Part shown: positions 25,301-36,500 of the stretch, piece by piece | How positions within the stretch are numbered: position 1 is the stretch's first letter | How the letters are laid out: each line of letters starts with the position of its first letter | Assembly (NCBI GenBank): GCA_023333565.1 | Contig: JAJKFH010000102.1 | Location: 496,001 to 560,000, forward strand | Origin: Puffinus mauretanicus | Taxonomy: Eukaryota; Chordata; Aves; Procellariiformes; Procellariidae | Length of the DNA: 64,000 bases | Reading direction: 5' to 3' | The notes under the pieces: generated by a model | Told to the model about the DNA's origin: nothing | The model's database searches: none | What the model saw: only the letters and a program-made list of their open reading frames with translations | Position numbers and translations under genes: made by a program

Positions 25301-28300
25301 GAATGTCCTCAAACTTCCTCTTTGCCCGTGTGGTGACAAGGGAGGGAAGGAGGGTGTGAAGTGCAGGACCTCCTTTTTGGAAGGCCACCATTCCAACTTT
25401 GAACTTTTCAGACTGAACTTGGAGAGAGAATGTAGTTGCAGTCCAAGCTGTGGCCTGTGCAGTGCTTGGGAGTCCTGGTAATGCGTTTTTGGGCCTGGGG
25501 AAGTCTGAAATTGGAGCGTGTTGGGCCGAGACGCTGGCTGGTTCCAGGCCATGGCCCCGGCAGCGGGGCCATGGCAAGGCTCAGGACCGCCCCCCCCGTC
25601 TTCACGCTGCCTGTTCTGCTTGGGCCCGCTTGAAGGTCCGCCCCGGGCGCTGGGCCTGGCCTCGGCAGAGGGCGGGCAGGCCGGGGTGCCGGCGGGCCGG
25701 GGTGCCAGCAGGCCGGGGTGCCGGCAGGCCGGGGTGCCGGCGGGCCCCCGCGCCCCCAGGGCAGAGCGCGGCCGCCGGGCGGGCATCGCCTGGGGCCGGG
25801 CCGGGCTGCGCCGCGCCGCCGGCAGGGGGCGCTGCCGCTCCTCGCCCGGCGGGGGCGCTGGGGCGCGGCGGCCGCCGGCTGCGCGGGGGGGGCCGCCGGC
25901 TGCGGCACTCGGGGCGCGGGGCGCAGCGCTCAGCGCCCGGCGGTCGTGCCGGCACCGGGGCCGCCGAGGTAGATGAGCTCTCCGCTCGGCAGCGGCTTCA
26001 GGCCGTGGCTAACCTTGCAGGCCCTTTCTCCTGTGTGCCTTGGGCTGCAACATGCCCCACAGCCCTGGCTGGTGTGCTCAGCGTTCCCGTGACCTTGATT
26101 TTCTCATCACGGAGGGAGCCTTCTCCCCGTGCCAGCAACCCACCGGACGGAGCTGACCAGCTGTCCCTTGTCACAGGTGCTCGAGGAGCCGTACCAGTGT
26201 TGCTGATGTAGTGTCTTTTGGGACACTGGTGCTTTACCTCTCTCTGGCTTGTCGTACATAGGTGGCTGATTTCCGAGAGCAGCTGCTGTCTTGTGCTGGT
26301 GTGGACCCTGCACGTGTCGTGGAGTTCTCTTGTGGTGAGTGTGCCGTGGTGGCAGGCAGGGGTCATGATCCGTCTCTGTGGGACCCGAGTGTTGCAGTTT
26401 GCCTTTGGTGCTGTTTTGTCAGCACTGTAAGCAATATAGCATCTTTCATGGCAGCAAAGGGGTGCTAGGTCACTTCCACTATGAACTTCCCCAGTATCAG
26501 CAGGCAGTGTGCTGTGCCTTCTTCCCTGGGCCTCAGGGCGTGGAAGTCAGAGCAGCTTAGTGACTTAGGCAAATGTGTGCCTCACTGCACGCAGGTAAAG
26601 CTGTTCAGCTAGTGGGGTTTGTGCACACAGCAGCGATGTTGACTCTCACTACTTGTTTTTGTCTCCAGGACATGTGATTCCTCCAGAAAACATTTTACCC
26701 CTAATCCTCTGTAGTGGTCCTTCCAACCAGCAGCTGGAGTTCACCTACCAGACAAGAGACCTGCCCCAGATGGTCAGTCTTTCCTTTGTTCCCTTTCTTG
26801 GTATCTCTTTTTTGCTTCACTTGCTTATGTTTCAAAGGATAGTGTGGTCTCTGTTTGAAAGGTGGGCTGATCAAAAGCCATGGCAGGGGAGATCCATGGG
26901 ATTTGGGGCAGGTGTGTTGCCAAGTAATTGGGAAAGAGGAGCAGCAAAAGGAGTTTTGAGCTGCCTGCTCAGAGGTAGCTGTTGGAGACGAGGACTAGCA
27001 ACTCCTGTTTGGCTGTACTGACATCCTGCATTTGTGTGCTGGACATCAGAAGGAGATTTCTGACTCTGCTTCACCGTTTGAAGGGCTCTGACAGTGCAGT
27101 GTGACAGCTGCAGCCCTGCAGAGTGCAGCCCAAACCATAGGGGTGGTAGCAGATGTTTCTGCACTTTTTCCTTCTTCCTTTGGTGGGCCAGTAAGCACCC
27201 AAGGCTGGACATGAGATCTGCTCAGCCCCTGCTGAATCTCCATCAGATGTGCTAGCTAGCTCTCCACATCTGTTCTAGTGTGACAGGTCCCATCCACTGC
27301 GACAACAGACATAAACCCTCCTTTCCTGAATGACCAGTGCTCCACAGCAGTAACAGAAACCCTGGATTAGGAGGAGAGGCCAAGCAGTGAAGAGCTTTTT
27401 CGTGATTCCCAGCTCCCTTAGAGAGCTCTCTTAGACCTGGCATATTTCCCACATTTTTCCTTCCCCCAAGGCATGTCATAGGGGAGGTGTGATCCTGGGA
27501 TTGAGCACAGAATTGGAGCGGCATTAGCTGGAACTCCTGTCAGCTGCAATATGCTCTTGTCCCTCTTGCAGATGGATGAGACGGGTCGAATCCTTTGCAA
27601 CCTGTGCAATGTGGTCCCAGGCGGTGTGGTGTGCTTCTTCCCCTCCTACGAATATGAGAAGCAGGTGTATGCACACTGGGAGAAGACAGGGCTGCTCACC
27701 CGCCTGGCAACTAAGAAGAAGGTAATTGTGCAGCCAGGGGCAGTTGGTACTTTAAATGGAGGTTTCAAAAGTCAGACAATTACCTATGCGTTACAGGCCT
27801 CTCTTGCTGAGTTGTTCTCATACTCTGCACAGCAGAGCAGAGCGGATGTTTATCTAGCCAATCCCTCCAGTAATGAATAAATGATACTTCCCGGGCGGCT
27901 GATCACTGAGCTGGGATCTAAATTAGATTAAATGCAGCTATAGGTTCTTTAAGTGCACAGTCTGTGTAGTGGCCATGGGGGGAGACAATCCTCACTTTCC
28001 ATAACCAGCAAGCGTTTTCCCATGTGGCTGGGGGGCTGCTCATATAGGGAACTTGTTTTTCCCAGGCTCAGCTGTGTGCCCCTTGAACACAGACCAGCAC
28101 AACTAAGCGCTAGGTAGAATGGGACCAGACTGCAGTTCATAGGACAAATGGTGTTCTTTTTCTGGTGTAAGTGCAAAGTGGAGAATTGAAAGACTAGCAG
28201 TGGTGACTCCTGTTGAAGAAGTGATGAGAAACATTAAATGGGGAGATCACTGCAAATATAAAATCTCCGCAATGACTCCCACAAGTATTTGAAGCTTGGG

Positions 28301-31300
28301 TATTGAAGGTAGGCAGTCCGACTGTCTCAGGGTGTGGGGCAGGGATCTTGGATCACGTGCTGGAAGGGGAGACAGGAAAGAATTACCTATACCCTGGCTG
28401 TGCCTTCTGTTTACCAAAAGCTAAATAACTTACCATGTGGATTAGGAGAGCACATTCCCAGATATTTCACAGCCTTGGTGCAGGCACTCTGGCACGTGGA
28501 TATGCCTGTAGGTTTTTGTGGTGGAAGCATTATGTGTTTGTACAGCTATCACTCATAGTGCCTTTCACGTGTGTTCTGTCAGGGTCCCAATGGTCTGCCT
28601 GGTGCCTCCAAGGCTTTGTGCCACAATCACGCAGCTTGCTCTGCCTCTCAGCTCTGATTTGTTCTTGTTTGGCCTTTGCAGTCTCCAGCAAATTGGATAT
28701 GCGTTAGCAAAGCAATTTGGTAGAAGTGCAGCAAGTGTGACTTTCAGCTGCCCACACACAAGATCGTATCATAGCAGAGGAAGGTTAAAGTCTTTCCTGA
28801 GGTGACTGTGGTGAGATCACACTGAGATTATATATAAATTACACAGGGAAAATTAATTTAAATCAGAGGATTAAATAGCTACTGTTTAATAAGTTAAATA
28901 GTCTTGGCTTATATTTGTAATTGCCAGTTATTTTTCTACTGAAAGGCTGATTCTGGCTGGCAAAATTTGATAGTACTAATTGCAAACCAAGAGGAAACAC
29001 ATCCTTTAGGTTCTTTACTGTCACAGAAAAGACAGATGTTGCACCTCTTGTTTACTAGGAAAACAACTTGTGATTTAGACCAAGGTGGAGCATCAATCAG
29101 AATGCAGCTCAGTTAACATCAGGGGCTTTCAGTAACTAATTAGGCATGCTAGAATAACACAAAGAAATATTACTTTATGTATGCTTTGCAGAGAAAACTA
29201 ATTTATTCACTGGGCAAGGGGAGCTATTACTTGGAATTAATTGGTGATTCGAATTGATTGGTCCTGTCACTGTCCTCCAAGATCTCGCAGCTGGAGGGTC
29301 TCCTCACCCTGCTGGATCTTTATTCGTAGATGGAAGAGGTGCACGTTGCTTTCCTGCCTTTCAGCTCTCAGGTGACTTTTAACTTCTTGCAGAATTAGAC
29401 AAGCCTGCTAAAGCTGAAAGAGAGTGTTGGAGGGGCAGGAGCAGCTGCTGCTTCCTTCATAGCCCAGTGGAAAAGCGCTGTAGTGAGCAGGCAGTGCTTT
29501 TCCAGGGTGGAGGGGAAAGGTGCTGGTTTTTCAGGCAATTTGCCCTTCCTTGATATTTGTTCCATGTGCTGCATGGGAGTAAAATGATTTGCTTTCTTTA
29601 AACTGTTTGCTTCCTGTTGCTGAACTGACGCACTATGCCTGTGACAGATCTTTCAGGAGCCAAAGAAAGCCAACCAGGTGGAGCAGGTGCTGGTGGAATA
29701 TGCCAAGTGCATAAAGGTAAGCTGAGCTGGCAGGCTGGTGGGAGTGTGGCATCCCAACTGCATACAGGAGTGCTGCTACAGAGAGCATTGCAGCTTTTTT
29801 CAAGGAAAGAGGGCTCTAGCCCACGTGTGGGAGTGTTTCTGAAGCACAGTAATCTTCCCTACTCTGATTTAAGTTGCTGGTCCCTCTCCTGCAGCGCTGC
29901 AGCCGGGCAGGAGGACAGATGACGGGGGCCCTGCTGCTTTCTGTAGTTGGAGGCAAAATGAGCGAAGGGATCAACTTCTCTGATGACCTGGGAAGGTAAG
30001 GTGGCTGCTCCTTGGAAGGCGAGCACTGGTGCGGCGACTCCAAGCAGGATGGGCACGTCAGTACCTGCATAGGTCGAAAGCCCTGGGGAGCACATGGCTT
30101 GGGCTGATGCTTAAACCAACGGGACCAAGTCTGCTGGGTGGTGTAAAACCCTTGCCCGGAGTACTTTTCATGCGAGTAATGCAGTTAGGCTTACTGTGCT
30201 AGATAATCCCTTGTTCTGGCACCCTGAATCCCTCTGCAGCTTTCCGTTCAGAACGTGCTTGTCAGACTGCTGTGCTTTATTGCTGCCTTTGGTTTTCAGG
30301 GCTGGCTGTCTTTCAGGGGTGCAGTGACCTCTAATTTATCAGGCTATTGGCAAAGTGCTCTAGGATGAGACATTAAGAATAATGCAGTCCTCCCTTGCCC
30401 CTTGCAGGTGTGTGATTATGGTGGGAATGCCTTACCCCAACATTAAATCTCCAGAGCTCCAGGAAAAAATGGCTTGGCTTGACAAAACAATGGTAACAGA
30501 GACACTTACACCTCTGCCTCTTTCACTTCTGCTTTTTAGTATTAGCTTTCCTCCCAGAAGACGAGTCCCAGGGCTGCCTTCAAAGATTTTTTTTCTTTGA
30601 CCTTGCCCTCGTTTCCCAGACTGTGTGGTACTGAGAGCACAGCCTTCTCCACGGTGCACGTGTACAGGTGGCCCTAAACGCAGGGAAGAAGCTCAGTGGA
30701 GGGAAACACCACTGGGGCTCCCTGGGAACACTGAGTTCCAAGGGGAGCAAGGTCCCTTCACCCCAGAGGAAGTGGCAGGGTGGTAGAAGCTGCTTGCCAG
30801 GATCACTTCTCCTCTTGGCTCACGTGTTCTTTCTCACTGCCCACTGGAGGTACTCTTCCTGGGCAGCTGGGGACAAGTTTTCTGCCTTCAAGGGGGGCCT
30901 TGGGCTGGCTCTTTGTGAATGCTCAACATGGTTTTCTGACTGCAGCCTTTCTTCCGTCCCTTCTTACTCTCAGCTTGGGGTCTGCTTGGCCACCCACTCA
31001 CTCTGCAGGGGTAAAAGCATTTGCCTCACTTTGTCATTAAGGCTCCGTAGTTTGCTTTACATCTGCCTGGTGTTCAGTCTTACTTATTTCTCTTTCCAGC
31101 CCAGAGCTGCTGGCCAGGCACCTAGCAGAGTGCTGATTGAAAACCTGTGCATGAAGGCAGTAAACCAGTCGATAGGTAATTCATCCTTCTTTGGACAGGC
31201 TGGGGGATACGAAATGTGACTGCAGTGAAGTAAGAGGGTGGGAAAAAGGGCGCATTACCAATCAGTCTAAGTACAGATGACGGGAACATGAGCTTCCTTG

Positions 31301-31662
31301 CCTGAGAACAAACACTTGAGTGACCCATTTTAATGTGGTTGTACACTCTGTACAGGCAGAGCCATTCGCCATCAGAAGGACTTTGCCAGCATCCTGCTCC
31401 TGGACCACAGGTACGCACGCCCTGCCGTCTTTAACAAACTGCCGCAGTGGATCAGGGAGAGAACTCAGGTGAAACCTGCCTTTGGATCAGCATTTGCAGA
31501 GTTAAGAAAGGTCAGAACTTGTATCTTATGTACTGCTACCAAAACTGTTTCCCACTGTATTCGTGTACTTTTCTCAAACCTTCACTTTAGAGTAAGGCCA
31601 GGGACAAACTGTCTGGTTTTGTGTGTTCCTAGTTCCATCGAGGGAAGTCAGACACTTTGTGA
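12916..31662 (+). CDS. DDX11: ATP-dependent DNA helicase DDX11 (ChlR1), Fe-S DEAH family
   Basis: Superfamily 2 5'-3' DNA helicase that works in the nucleus in sister-chromatid cohesion, fork restart and G-quadruplex unwinding. Twenty-six coding exons: 12916-13104, 13369-13605, 13982-14068, 15691-15848, 16988-17033, 17577-17684, 18247-18334, 18809-19011, 19594-19746, 19850-19896, 20698-20777, 22079-22123, 22245-22312, 22869-22907, 23386-23509, 24033-24167, 24642-24754, 26262-26334, 26669-26772, 27572-27721, 29648-29716, 29895-29995, 30408-30492, 31100-31175, 31356-31510, 31633-31662. They sum to 2763 bases, one uninterrupted frame of 920 residues plus TGA (human about 906). Visible motifs: Q-motif region [11 protein letters not shown] (Q38); Walker A GTGKS 62-66 across exons 1-2; EYE 212-214, the Timeless-binding motif known in human; Fe-S cysteines 278, 296, 324 and 359; DEAH 402-405; [12 protein letters not shown] 791-802; motif VI QSIGRAIR 857-864. 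The residues matching human R263 (here R274) and K897 (here K911), altered in Warsaw breakage syndrome, are intact. Every intron is GT-AG. Exon 1 contains G runs of nine and eight, so the first ~27 residues are the least secure. Confidence 0.97.
14069..15690 (+). other. DDX11 intron 3, no embedded gene seen
   Basis: A 1.6 kb intron with a T run of about 20 near 14356-14377. Open frames on either strand have no family features. Confidence 0.7.
22349..22410 (+). repeat. MIR/CORE-like SINE fragment in DDX11 intron 13
   Basis: The order gtgacttgttcaaggtta ... aagtgtgtg ... agctggaagtagagcc matches the conserved MIR core (gtgacttgcccaaggtcac ... aagtggcagagcc). An old copy, recognised from remembered consensus. 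Confidence 0.5.
22561..22598 (+). repeat. Perfect 19-bp tandem duplication in DDX11 intron 13
   Basis: The unit gcaaagctaaactgtaagg occurs twice back to back with no mismatch, suggesting a recent local duplication. Confidence 0.95.
23686..23736 (+). mobile_element. CR1 LINE 3'-end fragment in DDX11 intron 15
   Basis: The segment gatctcctgaggtccct followed by tccaagctgaatgatgcgat closely matches the 3' end of avian CR1 retrotransposons (gatctcctgaggtcccttccaacctgaatgattct). The copy is 5'-truncated, the usual state of CR1 insertions, and supports an avian or reptilian genome. Confidence 0.8.
24027..24032 (+). other. DDX11: Tandem NAGNAG splice acceptor, DDX11 exon 16
   Basis: The acceptor reads ggccagcag|gtactc. 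Both AGs can be used without a frame shift: splicing after the second gives Gly-Thr-Leu at the join, splicing after the first inserts one Ala (Ala-Gly-Thr-Leu). The site falls in the poorly conserved linker just before [11 protein letters not shown], where one residue is easily tolerated. Confidence 0.8.
25540..25980. promoter_or_regulatory. Intronic CpG island in DDX11 intron 17
   Basis: A 440-base block of extreme GC and CpG density sits alone in intron 17 (24755-26261), while the flanking intron is of ordinary composition. It includes a 16-bp minisatellite at 25678-25743. Several long frames are open on both strands because stops are rare in such DNA; none shows a domain. Possible roles are an internal promoter, an enhancer or an imprint-like element; this is inference only. 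Confidence 0.6.
25678..25743 (+). repeat. GC-rich 16-bp minisatellite, about four copies
   Basis: The unit aggccggggtgccggc repeats about four times with single-base variants (ccagca for ccggcg). It lies inside the intronic CpG island. Each unit has a GGGG run. Confidence 0.9.
27722..29647 (+). other. DDX11 intron 20, AT-rich centre
   Basis: The largest DDX11 intron (1.9 kb). About 28810-29170 is AT-rich with many TTAAT/AATTA words. No embedded gene is recognised. Confidence 0.6.
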
Positions 31663-32232
31663 TGCAGACCGGAGAACAGGCTCTAGGTCAACTCCGTGAG
31701 CTACACCTCTGAAGAACCCCTGAAGCAACACAAGTTCCTGCTTTTCTGTACCAAGGAGTTTGTGAATCTCCGCCTTCTGCCTCCTTTGTGGATGTTTGCT
31801 GTTCAGTATCTGAGCATTATGACCGTGAGACAGCCTTCAGCACCGTAACCAGGAGGGAAACTGGTCGTAGGTCTGAGGCAGGTGAGGGTAGTAGCGGCAG
31901 GCTCCTATCTGTTTACAGCTGTTAAGGTTTTATTTAAATTGATTAAATATTTTCAAGCCAAACTCTTAATATGGGGAGTATAATTATTTTGACTGAACAC
32001 ATCTGCCTTTTCCCATCAACCACCAAGTGTAGGGGGCTTGATGACTAATGAAAACAGAGCTTTTCACAAGAATTGTAAACTCATCAGGCCACTAGTTTGT
32101 GTCATGTTGGAATTACACAGTCAGACTGGTAAGATATATGGGGCAGCTATTAGGTAACACTTCTTATCTCCTTCTTTCTACCTTGCTTCAAGCAGTCAAT
32201 AGATTCAAGGAGCGGTTCATTCTTTCAAGGGG

Positions 32233-32255
32233 AATAAAGATGTGGCCATAATAAA
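32233..32255 (+). terminator. DDX11: Poly(A) signals of DDX11
   Basis: Two AATAAA hexamers at 32233-32238 and 32250-32255, about 570 bases after the DDX11 stop codon. They are the nearest convincing plus-strand signals and put the end of the transcript near 32.27 kb. Confidence 0.6.
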
Positions 32256-32314
32256 GCTCAGCACTTCTCCTTTGATCATGCTTAAGCACAGGATTGCTCT
32301 GCTCTTTTTACTGC

Positions 32315-32632
32315 CTAGGTTTTTGAATTCAAAGTAACTTTCTGTGGAAAATGGTAAAACCTTCTTAGCGTAACGTTCCTGGGGTTCTTTCCTAGGTGCT
32401 GGAGGGCAGCAATAACAACAGGGACAGCTATGTAATCCCACAGCTGTCCCCAGCTCTTTTTGTCATCCTGAGCAAGTCTCTTCCCAGGAGCTTCTTTTGC
32501 CTCCTTGCCAGTTTCAGCAAGGCTCTTCACAGTGAAGAAAGCACTTATAATTAGACACAGAGCTGGTACCCACTCCCTGTATGTTAATAAGCCCCACAGG
32601 GAAAGAAACAGCTGCTTCTCAGGAACTTCCAT
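32315..32632 (-). CDS. Candidate small membrane protein, 105 aa, unknown
   Basis: A minus-strand frame lies in the gap between the convergent DDX11 and WASHC1 genes. The start codon is in an ideal vertebrate context (GACTCACCATGGAAG). The product begins MEVPEKQLF, has one likely membrane segment near residues 17-36 (REWVPALCLIISAFFTV), a Lys/Glu-rich middle (TGKEAKEAPGKRLAQDDKK) and a second hydrophobic stretch (DYIAVPVVIAAL). I recognise no family. A minus-strand AATAAA at 31929-31934 could end the transcript. The same DNA has a rival reading on the plus strand: an acceptor (tctttcctag) at 32395 and a perfect donor (ATG|GTGAGT) after 32632 would frame an alternative DDX11 3' exon. Chance is also possible for 105 codons. 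Confidence 0.3.
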   Translation of the reverse strand: MEVPEKQLFLSLWGLLTYREWVPALCLIISAFFTVKSLAETGKEAKEAPGKRLAQDDKKSWGQLWDYIAVPVVIAALQHLGKNPRNVTLRRFYHFPQKVTLNSKT

Positions 32633-32897
32633 GGTGAGTCTCCTGCCCCTTCAGTGGGTACAGAGCCCCCGACTGGCACACGCTCTGCCTTAACCCCAGT
32701 GAAAGCAGCAGTGGGAGTGGGGGGCACCTGCTTGTAACAGCTGGTACCCTCCAGCCCTGTGGCTGGTGGTGCTGGGTTGTAAGGCTAGCCCACCTGAGAT
32801 GAGAGTGGACAGCTGGGCCTTCCCTTAAGACACTCTTAATTGAGCACGCTTCCCGCTTTTGCCAGAATGAAGGCTGCAACGACCTGCTTCCTTCAAC

Positions 32898-32903
32898 TTT
32901 ATT
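32898..32903 (-). terminator. WASHC1: Poly(A) signal of WASHC1 (distal)
   Basis: TTTATT on the plus strand is AATAAA on the minus strand, about 600 bases after the WASHC1 stop codon. Confidence 0.5.
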
Positions 32904-33227
32904 GAAATTTTTCAGACAGCAACAGGCAAAGAATTACCATAAGCCAGGTAGAGAAAGAAACCATTGTGTGCAGAGGCACCAGGAAATAAACCTCCATGGA
33001 GGGACACACACAGTCATTCTCTCTTCTAGCAACAACCAAGCAAACACGAGCTTTAGCACGCAAGCAGCAAGGAGACAAATGGGGCAAGGGCTGTTTGCCT
33101 GCAAGAGATGCTTTTGCAGTAATCACCAGTCACGTTAGGAAAGACTGACGGCCCGTTAAATCAGGAGCAATGCTAGTTCTGATCCTCTGAGCACAGGCTG
33201 CCCCAGTGCCCGCCAGCTAAGGCAGGA

Positions 33228-33233
33228 TTTATT
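33228..33233 (-). terminator. WASHC1: Poly(A) signal of WASHC1 (proximal)
   Basis: Minus-strand AATAAA about 270 bases after the WASHC1 stop codon. Either or both signals may be used. Confidence 0.5.
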
Positions 33234-33501
33234 GTGCCAGCATGAGCAGTTGCAGCATTTGAGATGGAATGTAGTATTTGGGCTGGAGAATAGGAGCCAG
33301 CAGAAGAAAAACTCTCATTGATAACTATACCCTCAGCAGCAGGTAGCTGCTGTTGCTCCTGCTTCTCTTCAAGAAGAAATGACATGGTCCCCCTGCCATG
33401 CCAGTGCCCACCCTCCAGGAGATACTTCCACAGGCTGGTGTCTCTCAAAGGTGCATAGTTCAAGAGTCCTGGGATTCACGCTGATGCACAACTGACCCCA
33501 T

Positions 33502-36500
33502 CTATGACTCCCAGTCATCCTCATCCTCCTCACCCACGGGCTGCTGTGGCGGTGGGAGGGGTGGTATTGAGTCCGACATACGAGCGAAGGCACCAGCAGG
33601 ACTTCCTGGAGCATCAGGATTTCCAGAGACTCCAGGCCCTTTCCCTGAAATACCTGTGAGGGAAGTAAAAGCACCAGTGAGTGACACCTGGGCACTAGAG
33701 AACATGGAGGCTCAGCAAAGGGGAGGGGAAAAACACCTCCATACCATGGCCAGAAGCAAGCAGAATGGCCAACGTGCTTAAACACCGCCACAGCCCCGCA
33801 CAAGGGCTCATTTAACTAAAGCTCCACCTGAGCAAGTCCACGTCCTCCTCTGCCCTGTGCCAGGCACTGAGGGGTGATGCTGGCCCTAAATGCCCCAGGT
33901 ACATGCCAAGGCCTCAGGTGCCTCCACGGGCAAGGGGCCCAGTTGCCCAGCACTGAATTAAAAAAGACACCGCTGTCCCCTCCTCCGAGAGCCTGTCCTC
34001 TGCTTTAGATACACAACCTCCAGTGCCTCCAGCTGGGCTTGAGGTGGAGATTCCCTTGCTCACTCTCTGTTAAGACACCCCCAGCCACGCTGTGGCACAC
34101 TCGCCAGGGAAAGTGTCTCTGTTCCTGTTTCTAGGGCTGTGGCTGACACAACTGAGGTGCCATAAAGGGCTCGCCCTTTTTCCTAGGGGGAAGGAGCAGC
34201 CCACCCTGCAGGACAGTACCTTTGCGCCTCAGCACCAGTTTGTTGAAGAGGTCTGACATCAAATCTCCACCTTGCCCTGTAGCTCTCACTGAAACAGAGC
34301 AAAACAAGTCAGACAAGAAGAAGCATCAGTCCAAACCTAGCACTACAGCAAAAGCATTCTCTTGCAATACTGCCTTCAGATTAAAGAAAAAAAAAAAAAA
34401 ACATAACCAAAACAAAAAACCCAAACCTCTACTCTTGTATCACACCCCTAATCTCTCCCACTAGAGTCCAGTTTCAGGACAGAAAAACACCAGGCACCGC
34501 AGGGTAATGGCATCTTCTGGGGAAATCCAGGAGTGGAAATCCTTGAGGAGTAAGGCATTTGCATTCTCATTCTGCCAAACCAGCTCCATCAATACCCTCT
34601 CCAGCTACCTAAACCAATATGCTCAAACCAGCTGGGCCCTGCCCCTCTTGGCCCCAGGGTTTCCTTTGTGTGTCTGCCCCCATGCAGAAACTTCTACGCA
34701 TGCCCTGAGACAGAGCCGGTCTCCATTAAGAACACAAATGGCCTTCTGGCAGATGGGGTTTACAGAGCTTTGGCTGAATGGGAAGCACCTGAGATCTACA
34801 TCAGCCTGCGAGGAGAGACAACACCTTTCCACTCTGTACATTCACTGTGCTCCTGGCCTGCCTGTCTCCCCTCGGACCTACACCTCCCCAGCCTGGGGCA
34901 GAAAGCAAGGAAGATCAGTTCTGCCAAAGAGCCTCAGCACCTTGTTCTTGTTCCTTCTGCTTCTTCTTCTCCAGCTTCCTCTCCTTGACACTGCGGAGGT
35001 TGGCCTTCCCAATGCCACCGGCCTGGCGGATGGACTCCAGGAGACTGGCACGCCCAGTGGAGGGGTTCACCACCTCCTTCGGGGCTCCCTGGACTGAAGC
35101 TGCAGGGACAGGAATGACAAGCAGCAGCCGTGGGTCAGTGCACCAGCTACAGGCGCAGCCAAATCCCCATGGAAAGGGCTGCTCCGATACTCTGCCAGCC
35201 TTTGCCCGGGGCTGTGAGCCCAGCCCAGACACCTCTCAGTGACGGACTTATGCTCAGCCCAGCCACCAGGAGCCCCGCCAAGAAGGAACTGAAGGCTTGC
35301 AGCTCCCAGGCAGGCGGGAGCCGCTTCCCCTTCCACCGCAGCTTCCCTTCTCTGCCAGAAGGCTGGGAAGCCACAGGGCAGTCAGAGTTAGATTCTGCTG
35401 GTGAAGCTGTGGAGATGCCCGGCCCTTACCTGCAGGCACTGCATAGCTGCTCTCCTCGCTCGCTGTCTGGGCTGGCTCAGAGGGGGGTGTGGGCTGGGGC
35501 AGGGGTGGCGGAGGAGGCACCGTAGTTGGCATAACAGGAGGTGGTGGAGGAGGTGGTGGTGGAGGAGGCGGCAATAGCTCAGCATCTTGAAGGTCTGAAA
35601 GATGAAAGAAGTTGCATCTGAAGTATCCCAGAGGACAGCACACTGACAGCTTCAGCTCAGAGCTCCACATGCCTCAGCGGCAACAGATCAGAATCCTCAG
35701 CAGGCACCGTGCAGCAGAGCACTCCCACCCTGTGCAGCATCTCTTAACAGCAGGCAGGGCCAAGGCAGAGTTTGAGATTACCCTACTCCGCCCCCCCCAG
35801 CTGCATCCCACTCGCCCAAGGGCATCCCACCAGGATGCCACGAGGCCAATCCCCGCACACCACGCTCCCTCCTCCCTAGCCATGCAGAGGGTGAGGGAGG
35901 TGAGGGGCCTGGAGTCCGGCCAGCACTTTAGCAGGTTGCAGCTTTGACTCAGGCCCAAGCACAAGCCAGAGGTATCTCCAACAACCATCATGAAATCTCC
36001 ACCAAGGGACTTTCTGCCTTGTCTCCATCTTCTAGCAATCCCTGCCTTCCTCCTTCCCAGGGTCCTGGGAGCAGGGATTGGAAATACCTGGTTGCAAAGG
36101 CTCCACCGACTCAGTGTTGAAAGTGGGCAGCTCTGGAATAGCACTGCTAGGGGCAGACGGTGCGATGCCAGGGCCCAGATCAGCACTGTACATGAGATCT
36201 GCAGCAATGCCAGGCAGGTCTGGCAGGTAGGACGGCACATCAATCTCGGGGACCTGGCCCAGATCTGGCACGTAGAAGTAATTTTCAGCTACCTAAAAGA
36301 AACCAAAACAAAAAGGCGGTGACTACACACTTGCTTGCCCTTGCAGCAAACAGGGGTACTGCAGGGAACAGCCTGTGCGGCAGTCAGAGCTGGGCTTGTG
36401 TGCCTTGGTACAGTGGCCACTCATCAGCTACCCTTGCCACTCTGTGCTCTTGTCCTGTGGCAGCTCCCCGTGCTCAGAGGCTACCCCCTGCAGACCAGGC

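Noticed and set aside
25208..26211. Long Ala/Pro/Arg/Gly frames on both strands in DDX11 intron 17
   Set aside because: Composition effect of the CpG island and its minisatellite; no family features.
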